Source: Pelomyxa schiedti (Eukaryota; Evosea; Pelobiontida; Pelomyxidae). Taken from it: a stretch of DNA of 30,910 nucleotides. Both the position numbers and the translations under genes were made by a program. Shown in pieces: positions 19,051 through 30,071 of this stretch (positions are counted from its first letter, which is position 1; every line of letters begins with the position of its first letter). Under the pieces are notes generated by a model, which was given only the letters and a program-made list of their open reading frames with translations, did not search any database and was not told where the DNA came from. The stretch spans positions 1,422 through 32,331 of the forward strand of contig JAHLWZ010000991.1 in the NCBI GenBank assembly GCA_020536535.1, given 5' to 3'.

Positions 19051-20457
19051 ATGCTGCTGCCCATGGTTGCCCAGCGGCCGCCGCGGCCCCGCCCCGGCGC
19101 CGGCCTCAGCCGGGGCTGCACCCGCACCGTCACGCTCTACGCCCTCGCCATCGCCCTGCTGCTCTGCCCCACCTTCATCACCGTCAACGTGCTGTGGCGC
19201 CAGAACGCCCGCCTCTCGCGCCTGGCCTCGCTCGAGGCCCAGCTCGCGGCCCTCGGCGCCGCCCCGCAGCCCGCCGCCTGCCCCGGCGCGTCGCCGCCCG
19301 AGGTGCCCGGCAGCGGCGGCGGCACGCAGGCGGAGCCCGAGGGACTCGAGGAGACTCCCCCCGTCGCGGCCTCCGAAGAGGCCGAGGAGCCCTCGACCCA
19401 TAATGCCGCGCCGTTGAGGCCGCCGACGCTGTTGTACGACCTGATCGCGGCGTCGCAGAATCCGGAGAGTTGCAACGCTTCGAATTTGGTCAGGTGCTCC
19501 ATAATGGAACACAATTTTGGCTTTGGATTCCAGCTGCATCAGCTTGCAAGCTGCATTATTGAGGCTTTCTATCAGGGCAAAACCGCTGTGCTATGGCCTC
19601 CCACAATGCTGAGTTACGCACCAGAGTGCGAGTCCAGCTGGTCCTGCTACTTTGAGCCTATATCTAGTTGTCACTCTCTAAGTAACATTGCGAATATAAT
19701 GAGTTCCGCACAAAAGCCTGCAAGTAAGGTTCCTGATAACTGGGTTCCTGAAGGTGTCCCTGCAACATTCCTCAATCCTGGTGCCTACGTTATAGGTGTA
19801 GTACTGCAGTATATAATGAGACCGGTTCCGAGGCTTCAGGCACTTCTGGATGCCAAAGCCAAGCATGTTGATTACGGTATACACATAAGGCGAACTGACA
19901 AGCTACATATTGAAGCCTGGTACCACGATTTGGAACAGTACATGCAAGCCTTAGATAGGGTGACTAACCCGTCCTGGCACTTCCACAGTGCTTATCGCCG
20001 CGTTTACAATAGGACCGTTTTCATTGCCACTGATGATTCCTCTGTCTGGGAAGAACTTTCCGGCTACCCGCAGTACCACGTTTATCACGGCAATGGTGCA
20101 TCACACCCACGCCACACCCAGGCCGGACTGGATGAATTCCTTGTTGAGCTGTTCACTCTGATGGATAGCAACTACTTTGTTGGAACCTTCTCATCTCAAG
20201 TATCCCGCATTGTGTTTGAGATATTTCACACCAGATTCCTTGATGCATATGACCGAGCATGGTCTCTGGATGACCCGTGGTATGGGATCAAGTATGGAAT
20301 GGTTTTCCCCAGTATGACTCAGTACATGGAACGAGAAGGAGGCCTTGGACTCTCCAACAAGAACAAGCCAGGAAGATTGACTGCTGCTGATAAAGAAAAT
20401 AATCCTGATGCCTTGAGACAACAACAAGTCATTGAGGGAACAGCAAGTTCCACATAA
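19051..20457 (+). CDS. Alpha-1,6-fucosyltransferase (FUT8-like, GT23)
   Basis: FUT8-type enzymes move fucose from GDP-fucose to the core GlcNAc of N-glycans in the Golgi. The ATG at 19051 gives 468 aa in a single exon. The N-terminus is short and basic, followed by a signal anchor (YALAIALLLCPTFITVNVLW) and a Pro/Ala/Glu-rich stem, as in type II Golgi transferases. Catalytic-domain motifs: the GDP-fucose site DYGIHIRRTDKLHIEAWYHD (FUT8 has HVRRTDK), FIATDDSS, the acceptor-proximal GTFSSQVSRIVFEIFHTRF, and PGAYVIGVVLQYIMRP upstream. The first 400 nt are very GC-rich. No SH3 domain follows the catalytic part, unlike animal FUT8 (about 575 aa), so this is a shorter form. It could also act on O-linked or chitin-like glycans, as relatives of NodZ do. 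Confidence 0.85.
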   Translation: MLLPMVAQRPPRPRPGAGLSRGCTRTVTLYALAIALLLCPTFITVNVLWRQNARLSRLASLEAQLAALGAAPQPAACPGASPPEVPGSGGGTQAEPEGLEETPPVAASEEAEEPSTHNAAPLRPPTLLYDLIAASQNPESCNASNLVRCSIMEHNFGFGFQLHQLASCIIEAFYQGKTAVLWPPTMLSYAPECESSWSCYFEPISSCHSLSNIANIMSSAQKPASKVPDNWVPEGVPATFLNPGAYVIGVVLQYIMRPVPRLQALLDAKAKHVDYGIHIRRTDKLHIEAWYHDLEQYMQALDRVTNPSWHFHSAYRRVYNRTVFIATDDSSVWEELSGYPQYHVYHGNGASHPRHTQAGLDEFLVELFTLMDSNYFVGTFSSQVSRIVFEIFHTRFLDAYDRAWSLDDPWYGIKYGMVFPSMTQYMEREGGLGLSNKNKPGRLTAADKENNPDALRQQQVIEGTASST

Positions 20458-20735
20458 AAAAATGTAGTTTTTCACTGTCGTGTTAGAGAAATCGATGGTG
20501 AACGAATGTTTTTTATTTGCAGTTGCTAAGTGCCCTGGACTGTCCATCTGAGGGTTGGTCAACAGGGTACCTCCATCTCTTAAAACATAGATCACTAAAC
20601 ACTCTTATTTCCCTGGCTCTCAACTAAGCCCATACCCAAAGTATCAAGACATTGCTTCTACATTTCAACCACCAACCAAAAAGGCGTGAAGCTATCCAAA
20701 GACAAGAAAAAGTTTTTTTTTTTTTTGGTTGTAGT

Positions 20736-23700
20736 TCACCCGCGGTGGGCAAAACCATGAGCCAGGTCATTCAGGGTTTGGCTCTTGTCACTGAGTGCTT
20801 GGGAAATCTTGCGCACGAACCTGTCTGCTGCCTCCAAGTTGTCTGCACCAACGCATAGGGCCTTGCGGAGGTAAACAATGTCCTCCCGGTCCTGAAGTTC
20901 GGGAATTCCAGTGGACAGCATCTGCATGTTTGGTGAGAACCCAAGTGTGTTTGTTCTTGGTTGAAGGGAGAATTTGGTACCAGGCTGAATAGTGTTATAA
21001 ACAAATCAGTTTCGTCTCGCACTATGTTGTAAGCTTTGCAGCATGTTTGCTGTGGGGTAGCTATTAGTAACAGAAAGGAAGGAGTGCAACAAACTTCAAA
21101 TAGCTTAAACATTGGACTATCTTTCCCTCCAAGAATATAGGCATACTGCGGAGTGAACTTGAACGGTGACCGTTCCCGTTTGACACCGAACTTTGATTTC
21201 ATCTATTGAGAAGGTTAGGAAAAAATAGCACTGGCAGGTTCATGTACATTCCCAAGGAAGTGACCAAAATCGATGTCTTGGGGTTTTTGTTTCTTTATGT
21301 TATAAAACATTTACTTCAAAAGGAGCTACATACGGAAGAACATCCCATTTCTTGTTATCATCACGTTATCTGCATGTCTGTCACCAATCCCAAGGACATA
21401 CCTGCAACATAAAAAAAAACATAATTGCTTTGTGACTCAAAGAACTGTAATAATACGTGGCTACACAATAGCCGGCACAAGATAGTAAGAAATTCTCAAC
21501 AGCCTTATCATAATCAGTTGCTATGCACAGTGGTTATTTCTCAAGTTGATGAAGCTGGGGTTTGTTTTTTTTATTGGCATACGAGCAGGGTTATTTTCGC
21601 GGAGCCACAGCGCCATGGTGTCTTGATTCATGATGGCAACGGCCCCTCCAGCATCCTGTAGATATTAGTGCCTCCTCGGAGTAATAGATTCCTGCCTTGT
21701 TGATATTGGCATTTGTGGCCGCATTAAGTACAATTTCAATCATTCCAACACCATCACCAGTTGCTACGCACCGATAGGGTTGCATTCGTAAATCCATGTC
21801 CATTTTACGCCACATCTGAGAAAGATATTATTAATACTAAGTTGGGGCAGAAGAGCAGGAGTAGTACTGAATCCATTAGTCTAATCATCTGAGACAAACT
21901 TAGTTGTTTGGAGAACTAAGTGACAACAATTGACCTGCAGAGTGAGAATATCCTGCCGCAAGTCATCACCCTCCTTAAAAAGAATATAAATTGGAGGTGC
22001 TCCTTGTTCTGCGTTGACAAAGACCAGCCACAGAGGAACCTATTGAACTGGCTCGAAAATCATTCCCACAGACATAAAAATTACCTTTTTTGAATCCATG
22101 AACTTGCACTTCTCGAGAACAAGACCTTGTACTGCGAATCTGTATCCCCATGTAAAAAGCACAAAAGAAAATAAAAATAAAACAAAAAGGCCACTCTACC
22201 TTGGGTCAATGGGAAGTTGAATAGGACCAGGGAACACAATTTTCGCAAGATTTTCCCGTAGTACTTTTAAGCGCACCTCCTTTGGTGTTACCTTGAGTAA
22301 CCGTGCAGTTGTTTCAAGCTCATTTAACAAGTTGTGCTAATAGAAGTTAATGCTGGCTTCAAAACTTCCATCAAACCTGTTTAAGCAATTCCTCTCGGTA
22401 AGTCCCACAGCCACGAACAAAGGCTTCCAACAAAATTCCATAGCGCTCAGAAATAGTATTGACATGCATTTCAGCCTTAAAAGGTGTAAGACGAGAAATT
22501 GACAGGGAAGATAAACCTTCAGGCACCAGTAAAACATCTGCCCAATTCTGTTCTTATTGTGTAGTGCACGTTCCAAAAGGAATCGAGCAAGAAAAGAGTC
22601 GTGACTTCTTTCATATTTTAGTACCTTGGGCTTGGTCAGTATAATACTATTTAATTGAAAGCTGACTCGACCTGCGTTAACTGTAAAAGATAATCTGCTA
22701 CCTCTCCATCTGTCAAACCAGATAGAGAATCAACTGCAAATCTTCTAACTTCTTCATCAGCATACTGTGCATCTAGCAACTAGAGAATAGGCGAGATTAA
22801 GTCACAATTAAAATATGAACATCAATACCTCCAAAGCTTGATTGGGATGTGGAGGAGGACACATTTTGAGGAACCTGGATGGGGATTTTGCATCAAGGAC
22901 TCTACGAGTGCCGATACCTGTGTGCTTCTGCAACTTGGCTTGGATCACTCCAGTTTGCAGATCTCAAAATTTTCGCAAGAGCTCGGGGTTTTGTTTTATG
23001 TGTCTCCCTGGTTCTCCATAGCAAGGCCCGTTCTTCAGGGTTCAGAGTGACCAGTGGATCTTTGGCAATAAGGGTATGCTAAAAAGCGGTCGAGGATACC
23101 ATAACGCATAACATTTCTGAGCATTGTGAATTGGGTGGCATCAAGACGTGTTGTTGACTCGGCGCTTGTAGTTAATGGTGGAGTGGCCTCCGGAAGAGAA
23201 AAGACAACAGGTTGAATGTAAGCTTCATATTCGACTAAGAGAATACAAGGATTCGGACTGACAGTATTCTCAACACAAGTTCCTGAGTATTATGTTACAC
23301 AAATGGCAATCCAGGAAGGATGCCTATTGGGTTTGCTGACCCTTCCCACAATTTGTAAGGTCGTGGTCCTGTTATCATACGCAACTTGTGGTTAAACAAA
23401 TGGCAACCACACCAGCCAATGGCAATATCTCGACTGGAAGAATTGAGTGCATTGAGACATTTAAAGCTGGAACAAACTTAGTATCTATCTTAGTTGGAGT
23501 GACACCCATAACTTCCTGGGTATAGTATACTGTAAAACAAATGCGGGACTCCTGGTATGTGGTAAATGTAACTTACTGAAAAATAATAAAGATACTTTTG
23601 TCAACGATCGTACTGCAATATTGAAGGGAATAAATTCACTCCACCCTAAAAATCCACTTCCCTCCTTGTAGGTCGAAACAGGTGTAAATACTGGGGGAGC

Positions 23701-26700
23701 CAATTCGGATCCACCATGATATCTAGGGAAAGTGAGGCATAGTATATCAAGATATTCATACAATGCCGCTACTGTGTATATATTTACAGGAAGAGTTGGA
23801 GAATTTTTGAGTTTTTCTTCAATTTGTGTTGGTAGCTTCATATTCCACACTGCGTTAATCTGAAGGGAGTTTTGTAAGTTATTCCCCAATTTGCCTGCAA
23901 GAAAGAAACCTTGACTTTAAATGCCCTAGATATTGCAGAAGTGTGTATTATCGGACCAGTGTTGTCCAGACACTGTCCAACTTCTCTTGCAAGTAACTTG
24001 GGAATAAAGGTTAAACCTGATGCAAATTACTTTCTGGTACATTGTCAATGATCTTCCCAGCATCAAGATCTTGCTTTGTTGGTGAGGGAAGGACCAGTTT
24101 CTCAACATAAGAGATATTCAAATCCACTTTCTTAGCTGCACAACGCCTCACATAATCAAACATATTCAGTATAAGGGGTTCACCATTTTCCCCTCTGTTA
24201 TTTCGTTTGTCAATTCACAGAGTAAGAGAGTTGACACACATTGGTACGAGAAATTCGTTTTTCCCATATGCTTTGATCACATAGTCATCGATAGACTTTG
24301 GTACCAATTCAGTTGGTTTGGATTTCAAGAATTTTGAATGAACGAGCTTTTGAAGGTCTGAAACAGGCATATCGGCTTTTTCCCCCCATTTTCTTTAGAT
24401 AAATGGATGTTGTATGAGGGAAAAACCTTTACAAGCAAGTTTGCATGCCATAAATGGGAAATGGCAATCGATAATTAGTGCTTTCCTTGGGTCCTGCATT
24501 GCGGGCTCTGATAATATATAGACAGACTTTGCTTCGTATGACAAAGTGTTCCATGTATTGGGTGTTGTTGCAGTAAGACGAGCTCTAAAAGAGTAAATAA
24601 ACAAACATAAAGCAAAGGTGAGACACCTGGATAGGGCTCCGCGTACATCATTCACCTCCTCTTTGCACTTTTGTAGGGTAATTTTATACGAGTCCCCAAC
24701 AAGTTCCAGATGTGCCTCTGTTTCAATAAGAGATGCCATACTCTCCAATACACTCATAGGTGTCTCTGGTGTTCCCACAGATTGTTCAACTATCTCAAAT
24801 GACGGGTTAATGCCAATGGCATTGCACTCCTTGACGAAAGAGAGCGACTTTCTTCGATTTTTGTTTTATGAGTTTTAATCCATCATTAGATGGGCTAAGT
24901 GGAAAGAGTAATTTACATAACACAAGTCTTATACGAAGGTCCAAGCCAGACGTTCAAAACTCGTATACCAAGAACATACACTTTGGAAGGGTCCAAGTGA
25001 GCGTCACCCAAAACAGATTCAATCACTTGTTGGACCGTTCGCTCAGGAGGGTAACTGAAGTGATTCAGAACGCCATCACTCTGAGGAACAATGATTTTGA
25101 GACAATCCTTTAAGAAGTGTCACATAGAGAAATCAAAAAATTGTTTCCATACATTTACTGATTGTTGTTGTGTGTGATCACTCAATGCCTGTTCCTTAGT
25201 AAATTCCTTCTCAGAAAGTACAAGATTATCATCAGGTTCCGCAACTTTCCCAGGTTTTAAAAAAAAAAACGAAAAACTTTAGTTTCATACCAGTTTTTCG
25301 GAAACACAGCTGGAGGTTTGTTCCTGGTCCAAGTTCCCCAATGTAGGTATCCACAGGGCAAATAAGGTTGTTTTCAGTCTTGACAACATATAGCTGAGGA
25401 TCTGCGCTTTTTTTTCTACATACGTTGGCTCTGAACTAGGGGTACAAGGTCACAAAGGGTTTGAGCAGAAGGGTGCCAACCTGGTCAACTGTAATATCAG
25501 GTTCATATTTTACAACAACAGTAGCAGCACCAAGAGGTGGTTTTTCCTCAACAGTGACACGAATTATGCTTGCCATTACTGACTGGGTAGCTTGCTGCGT
25601 AGATGGGGAAGGAGGGGGAATGGAGCCACTTCCTGTAAGGACGCCAACAGTGCTAAAATCCCCAGCAAGAATGTCTTGCTAGAGGAGATGAAAATAAATT
25701 CAACTTGGTGGAGTGGGATATACCAGGTCATTTGCAAAATTCTGTTTTTATTGTTTTGATTTATGTTGGTTTAAAATGCAAAATAGGTTCGGAATTACAT
25801 TTGTTGTTGGGGGTGTTGCAACAGGCCTTCCAGAACTGATTGATTTTCTTGGTTGACGTCTGGAGGGATAAGACAAGCGTAAAGATGAACACTACCAACC
25901 TCTCCACATCGTTATTGTTATTATTTGTTCCAGGTTGAAGTGATGCAAAACTCTGCTTTCGTGCTAGGGCTTGCTGATCGGTAGGCGGAGGTTTCACTGT
26001 TATAGGCGGAGGAGGAAGTGAGAAAGAGGGTGTTGTTGGTGGTGGTCCCAACGGTGGAGAACCCGGAGGAGGACACGACGGTGCCGAGAAAGGAGGAGGA
26101 CCATGTGAAGGCGGTGCCGGTGCCGTAGAAGGCAGTGTGTTAATAGGGGGAGGTGGAGCCATTGTAGGCAGAGAATTTGGTGGCGTAGGAGGCGGGGGTG
26201 CCTGCATTGGAGGTGCAAACTGGGGAGGCATTGGAGGAGGTGGTGTAGAAGACCTACATGGGGGAGCTAGGACCAAGGGTGGAGAGGGGTCCTTGGGAGG
26301 AGGTTGTGAGTTTTGAACTTGTTGCTGTGAGGATTGTGGTTGTGATTGTGCGGAAACGCGGATGGGTTTTTGTGTCTGCGGAGGGGGCGGCGGCTGAGAG
26401 GCCTGAATCCGCGCAATTATGGGAGCATATGTGGGATCGACTGGGGGTCCTCCTTTGTGCTGCTCGGCCCATTGAAGAACTTGTCTCCTGGCCTAAAAAA
26501 AAAAGGAAATTAGAAACTTTTAGAACCTTCTAACTGATACACAAGTGAACCGTGTAAGATTTTTTTTTTCCCTTCACCCTCCCCACCCCTTCGTCGCTCG
26601 AATCGGTACACATCGCGCTGGTAAACGGAACCATAATGGCGTTGTAGATACATCTTTTGCACGCTGTATAGCGAGCCGTTCGGCCTCTTCGGCGGCCAAC

Positions 26701-26738
26701 AGCGCTTCGACGAGTTCCTGCAGGCTCTTCGTGGACAT
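20736..26738 (-). CDS. Class I phosphoinositide 3-kinase catalytic subunit
   Basis: Makes PIP3 from PIP2 at the plasma membrane, usually downstream of Ras. Many short introns. Exon 1 (26652-26738) starts MSTKSLQELVEALLAAEEAE. Exon 2 (25900-26492) is strongly proline-rich. Two ubiquitin-like segments follow: VTVEEKPPLGAATVVVKYEP (about 25270-25680) and CLKIIVPQSDGVL (about 24960-25110). RBD at about 24230-24395 (IDDYVIKAYGKNEFLV). C2 at about 23290-24180 (FLGWSEFIPFNIAVRSLTK, HLFNHKLRMITGPRPYKLW). Helical domain at about 22580-23090 (DPLVTLNPEERALLW, GEVADYLLQLTQVLKYERSH). Kinase domain at 20736-22330: VPLWLVF, GDDLRQDILTLQ (about 21950), MQPYRCVATGDGVGMIEI, VLGIGDRHADN (21365-21395), FFHIDFGHFLGN (21248-21280), KSKFGVKRERSPFKFTP. 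DLRQD, DRHxDN and DFG are all intact, so it should be active. FVLTP is replaced by FKFTP. I did not resolve every intron. Confidence 0.9.
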
Positions 26739-26898
26739 GTTTTTTTGATTTTGTGCCAGTTACCGGAAAAAATCGATCAGGTGATATCAAAAAGTTTCGG
26801 CTTTGAAGTGACATCCCACGAAAAGCGACGTGCCTCAGCCAAATCAACACATAAACAATTGCACACCTCAAGGGAAACTTATAGTACTGCTTTTTTGT

Positions 26899-27151
26899 TT
26901 ACATAGTGGTTGACTGTTGCTTTTTTCTCTCGTATCCACAGTGGTTCTTGTGCACTTCAGTGAAAGCCAATTTCACATCTCGTTCTTCCAGTACAGCCAC
27001 TTTGCACTGTGCCGCTTTATACATGGAGGCTTCCAGTGTAGCCATAGAGGGGCACACGTGTCTATTACTGGTATCAACAATCACTGCAGTTCCACAGCTG
27101 TTCTGGTGCAGCCGAGACAAGGAACGGCACCCATGTGGAGGAGGAAGTCAT
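26899..27151 (-). CDS. Doubtful small Cys-containing ORF
   Basis: I do not recognise it. A frame ending at 26899 reads NSCGTAVIVDTSNRHVCPS, EASMYKAAQCKVAVLEERD and VHKNHCGYERKKQQS. It has an even, protein-like composition with spaced Cys residues, better than nearby shadow frames. It lacks a good ATG unless a 28-nt intron (27103-27130) joins it to ATG at 27151, and that intron would be far shorter than the local 40-56 nt norm. It lies in the upstream spacer of the PI3K gene and could be a 5' exon of something unrecognised. Confidence 0.3.
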
Positions 27152-27547
27152 GAGGGTCTGTGGAACAATGCCGGGAGAGTGAGAAATGAGCAAATAGTCT
27201 GAAAAAACATAGTCTAGGCTGACCACATAAGCACTGTATTCCTAAAGTGGTTGCACAAAGTTAGATAACTGTCATAAAGAAATAGATCAGCCATATCTCA
27301 CAGCCGCAAAAAAAAGACACCTCAGCATCGGACCCCTGGGCAACACCTTGAAACTTCGGATGCAACAGGCCTGACTGTGGAAAAGCACAAGACTTCCAAC
27401 CGAGTAAAAAGTTGGGCCACTTTGATTGTGGGTTGGGGGCACCCGCCGTTCTTCTTGGGAAGATGTGAACGTTACACTTGTCTTTGTTGAACGGTAGAAC
27501 CATAGAAGCTTTCTTTTTAAAAAAAAAAATATCCATAGCAAAGAATT
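27152..27547. other. Spacer, no convincing gene
   Basis: About 400 bp between the doubtful small ORF and the stop of the LRRC47-like gene. It should contain that gene's 3' UTR. Open frames on the minus strand are low-complexity (Phe/Lys-rich) and out of frame with the LRRC47-like exons. No repeat or RNA gene is seen. Confidence 0.4.
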
Positions 27548-30006
27548 TTAGTGAAGAAGGCCCTGAATAGCAGCTGGAGTGGGGAACTTGACTGTGTTTT
27601 CCTGACAAGTGACTGGAACTGCTATCACTATTAACTGTTGTCCTTCTTGTTCCAATATTTGGGAGAATTCTTGAATGAGTTGAAGTAGAACCTAATTTGT
27701 GATTAACGAGGGAAACGGCAAAGAAGAATAAAACTGACCTCTTTGCATACATCCAAAGAGACTTGTGAGGATACTTCAACAAGAATGGAGGTTGTTTCAA
27801 GTGTGATTTTTGAGTGCTCGCTGTTGATTACTGGTGGCAGTGACAACACAGTGTTTTGACTTGATCACAGTTAGTTTCCACGATAACACTGCCTCTATCA
27901 GAATGGAACCTGTCAATGAATACTGGCCACAGGTTATTATCCCCATGAATCTTGAAGTATTTGAGCATGGAGAGGTCGTGTGCTTCCTCGAATTTTTGCC
28001 TCAGTTTATTACCTGTGACTGCCTTTGTTTGAAACAATGGAACAAATTTTATCAGATCCGGAGGTCTTGCATCAAGCTTTTATCATTAATGAGAACATAC
28101 TCAAAAAAAATGGGGAAATACACAGAATGGGCTCTTTATCTTGTCTAGATCATGTGTCCCAATTGCGGCGGAGTGTCTCTTATTACACATTGACATGTGC
28201 AAATCTACCAATGTTGGAAAAATAGAAAGCAAGCATGAGAACACACCTGTTTGCAAGTTGATGAATTGCTCAAAAAGAGGTTCAGTGAACTGCAGTTGCA
28301 AGAACTCAGCCAACACAAGAAAACCCCGGGTTCTTGTAGCTGCATCAGTTATGTGAGCACTGTGGGCTTCTACTGAGTTTTTGACTCCAGGTCTTTGCAA
28401 CCAAATTCGAGGAGGTTTCTCTGGTTCCTGTGCAAGTAAATTGTATGTACCAGCCCAAGAGTACAACCTTTTCAGGTGCAACAACAATTCTCGAGTCATT
28501 TTTGTGCAAGTAGTTCATCACCAAGTGAGTTACATTCTGTCCTCCCTCGGTGTCAACAATTCGCACAAACTTCTTGTCAGTGAATGGGTTGCCCCTGAGC
28601 TCAATACTATGTAGTCGCTTTTCACACCAAAGTAAATCACAAGGCAGTTCACGCAACATGTTGTTGCTCAAGTTTATGTTTTGGATGGATTCCAACCCAG
28701 ATAAGTTACAGGCAATTTCTTCGATGTTGTTGTGTGAGAGAAGCAAAGTGGAAAGACGTTTCAGTGAGGATAGCTAGTTTGTGGACTACTATTAGGAAGC
28801 TTCTTAGACAATGACAACTCACAGATGCTGGGAACTTTTGCAGTTGGTTGTTATTCGCATTCAGTGTCAGCAAGTTTGCCAGGTAAGACAAGGAAGGTGG
28901 AAATTGAGTTATGGAATTGTTGCTGATGTTCAAAACCTGTCAGATGCTTAGCTAGGAGCTATTGCCAAATAAAAGAACCTGCAATGAAGAAAGTTTTCCA
29001 ATGAAACCAGGGAGCTTTGACAAACAATTCCTGTCCAAAATCAGGGAAACCAGTGGGAGATTGCAGATATCTACGAAAAAATGGGAGTCCTCTCAGTACA
29101 TTTGAAAAGAAATGAAAACTAAGCACCTTCAGGCATTGCAGACACCGACGTCTGCGACACGGTGAGGTTGTGCAGATTGGGCAGCGCCGCCGCGATTCTC
29201 TGGGGGAATTCCGTAACGTTGGGGCACCCCACTATCTCCAGCGTGTCCAGGTGCTGCAAAGGCGCGAACAGCGCCGGGAAAAGCCTGTTCACCACCAACT
29301 CCGGGCCCGGCTCAGCCGCCGCCGCCGCCGCCGCCGCGCTTTCCAGCGGCCCGCCGCGCCCACGGGGCGCACCCGGTTTGTTCTTGCCAGACATGGCCGG
29401 CCGGCCCGGTTGCCTCGCCGCCCGCTGCAGCAGCAGTTGCTGGGCTTCCGAGCGCGAGTCGCTGATCCTGAGGGTCCGCCCGCCGCGCGCGCACACTTCC
29501 AGAATCTCGGTCCAGTGCTCGGGATCCTCGGTGCGGAACTCCGCTGGGCGCGGATCCGGGTCGGCCCCGCGGCCGGGCTTCGTCCCGCCGGGTGGGCCTC
29601 GGCTCACCGTGCGGTTGGTGCTGCTGCTGCTGCCGCCGCCGCCGCCGCCGCGGCCGTCGTCCTCGTCGTGGTAGTCGGCGTTGCTGTCGAGGGCGGAGGC
29701 GGACACGAGGAGCGGGTTGTTGCTGTTGCTGTTGTTGGGGCCCCCCCTGGGCCCGCGTCCCTTCTTGCCCCTCGCGTGGGACACGCGCCCCCCCACTACC
29801 GTCGTGAACTCGGAGGACGCACCCTCGGCCTCGTCTTCCTTGGGCGGCACAGGCTTCGTGGATTTGGGTCGGGTCACTTCATTCGAGGTTTTGTTCTTGT
29901 TCGACTTGGATTTCGATGATGCCGTTGGCGTGGTGCAACTTGTGGCCGTGGTGGTGTTTGTAGGTGGCGTAGTCTCCTGTTGTGCAGCGCTGGTCTTCTT
30001 CGGCAT
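27548..30006 (-). CDS. LRRC47: LRRC47-like protein: leucine-rich repeats plus B3/B4 (PheRS-beta-like) domain
   Basis: LRRC47 relatives combine LRRs with a B3/B4 domain shared with the beta subunit of Phe-tRNA synthetase, and are linked to translation. Nine exons (29127-30006, 28979-29070, 28823-28936, 28468-28773, 28247-28427, 28122-28204, 27869-28076, 27739-27830, 27548-27691) sum to 699 aa in frame. The N-terminal 190 residues are disordered, Lys/Ser/Gly-rich and GC-rich in DNA. A module resembling the LRRC47 N-terminus follows (PEHWTEILEVCARGGRTLRI). LRRs cover about 270-450 (LVSLILDRNCLSKLPGFIGK, LNISNNSITQFPPSLSYLAN, LLLSHNNIEEIACNLSGLES), closing with HSIELRGNPFTDKKF. The B3/B4 part shows QFINLQTDLHMSMCNKRHSA and IGTHDLDKIKSPF. 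The C-terminus (VEVSSQVSLDVCKEVLLQLI) also matches LRRC47. The ATG at 30006 is preferred over one at 30168, whose leader looks like promoter sequence. Confidence 0.85.
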
Positions 30007-30071
30007 TGTCGGCACTTGGTGTATTTGATTAATTAACCTTGGGACGCAAAAGACATCAAATTCGGTGAAAA
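30007..30071. promoter_or_regulatory. Short upstream region of the LRRC47-like gene
   Basis: AT-rich 65 bp between the LRRC47-like start (minus) and the first ATG of the possible plus-strand gene. If that plus-strand gene is real, both promoters are compressed here or overlap coding sequence. Confidence 0.3.

Noticed and set aside
27261-27800. A 179-codon minus-strand open frame.
   Set aside because: It overlaps the last exons of the LRRC47-like gene in a different frame, and its composition is low-complexity. The spliced frame there matches the LRRC47 C-terminus.
29170-29919. Plus-strand open frame of 249 codons, Arg/Ala-rich.
   Set aside because: It is antisense to the GC-rich first exon of the LRRC47-like gene. 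That exon connects in frame to recognisable LRRs.
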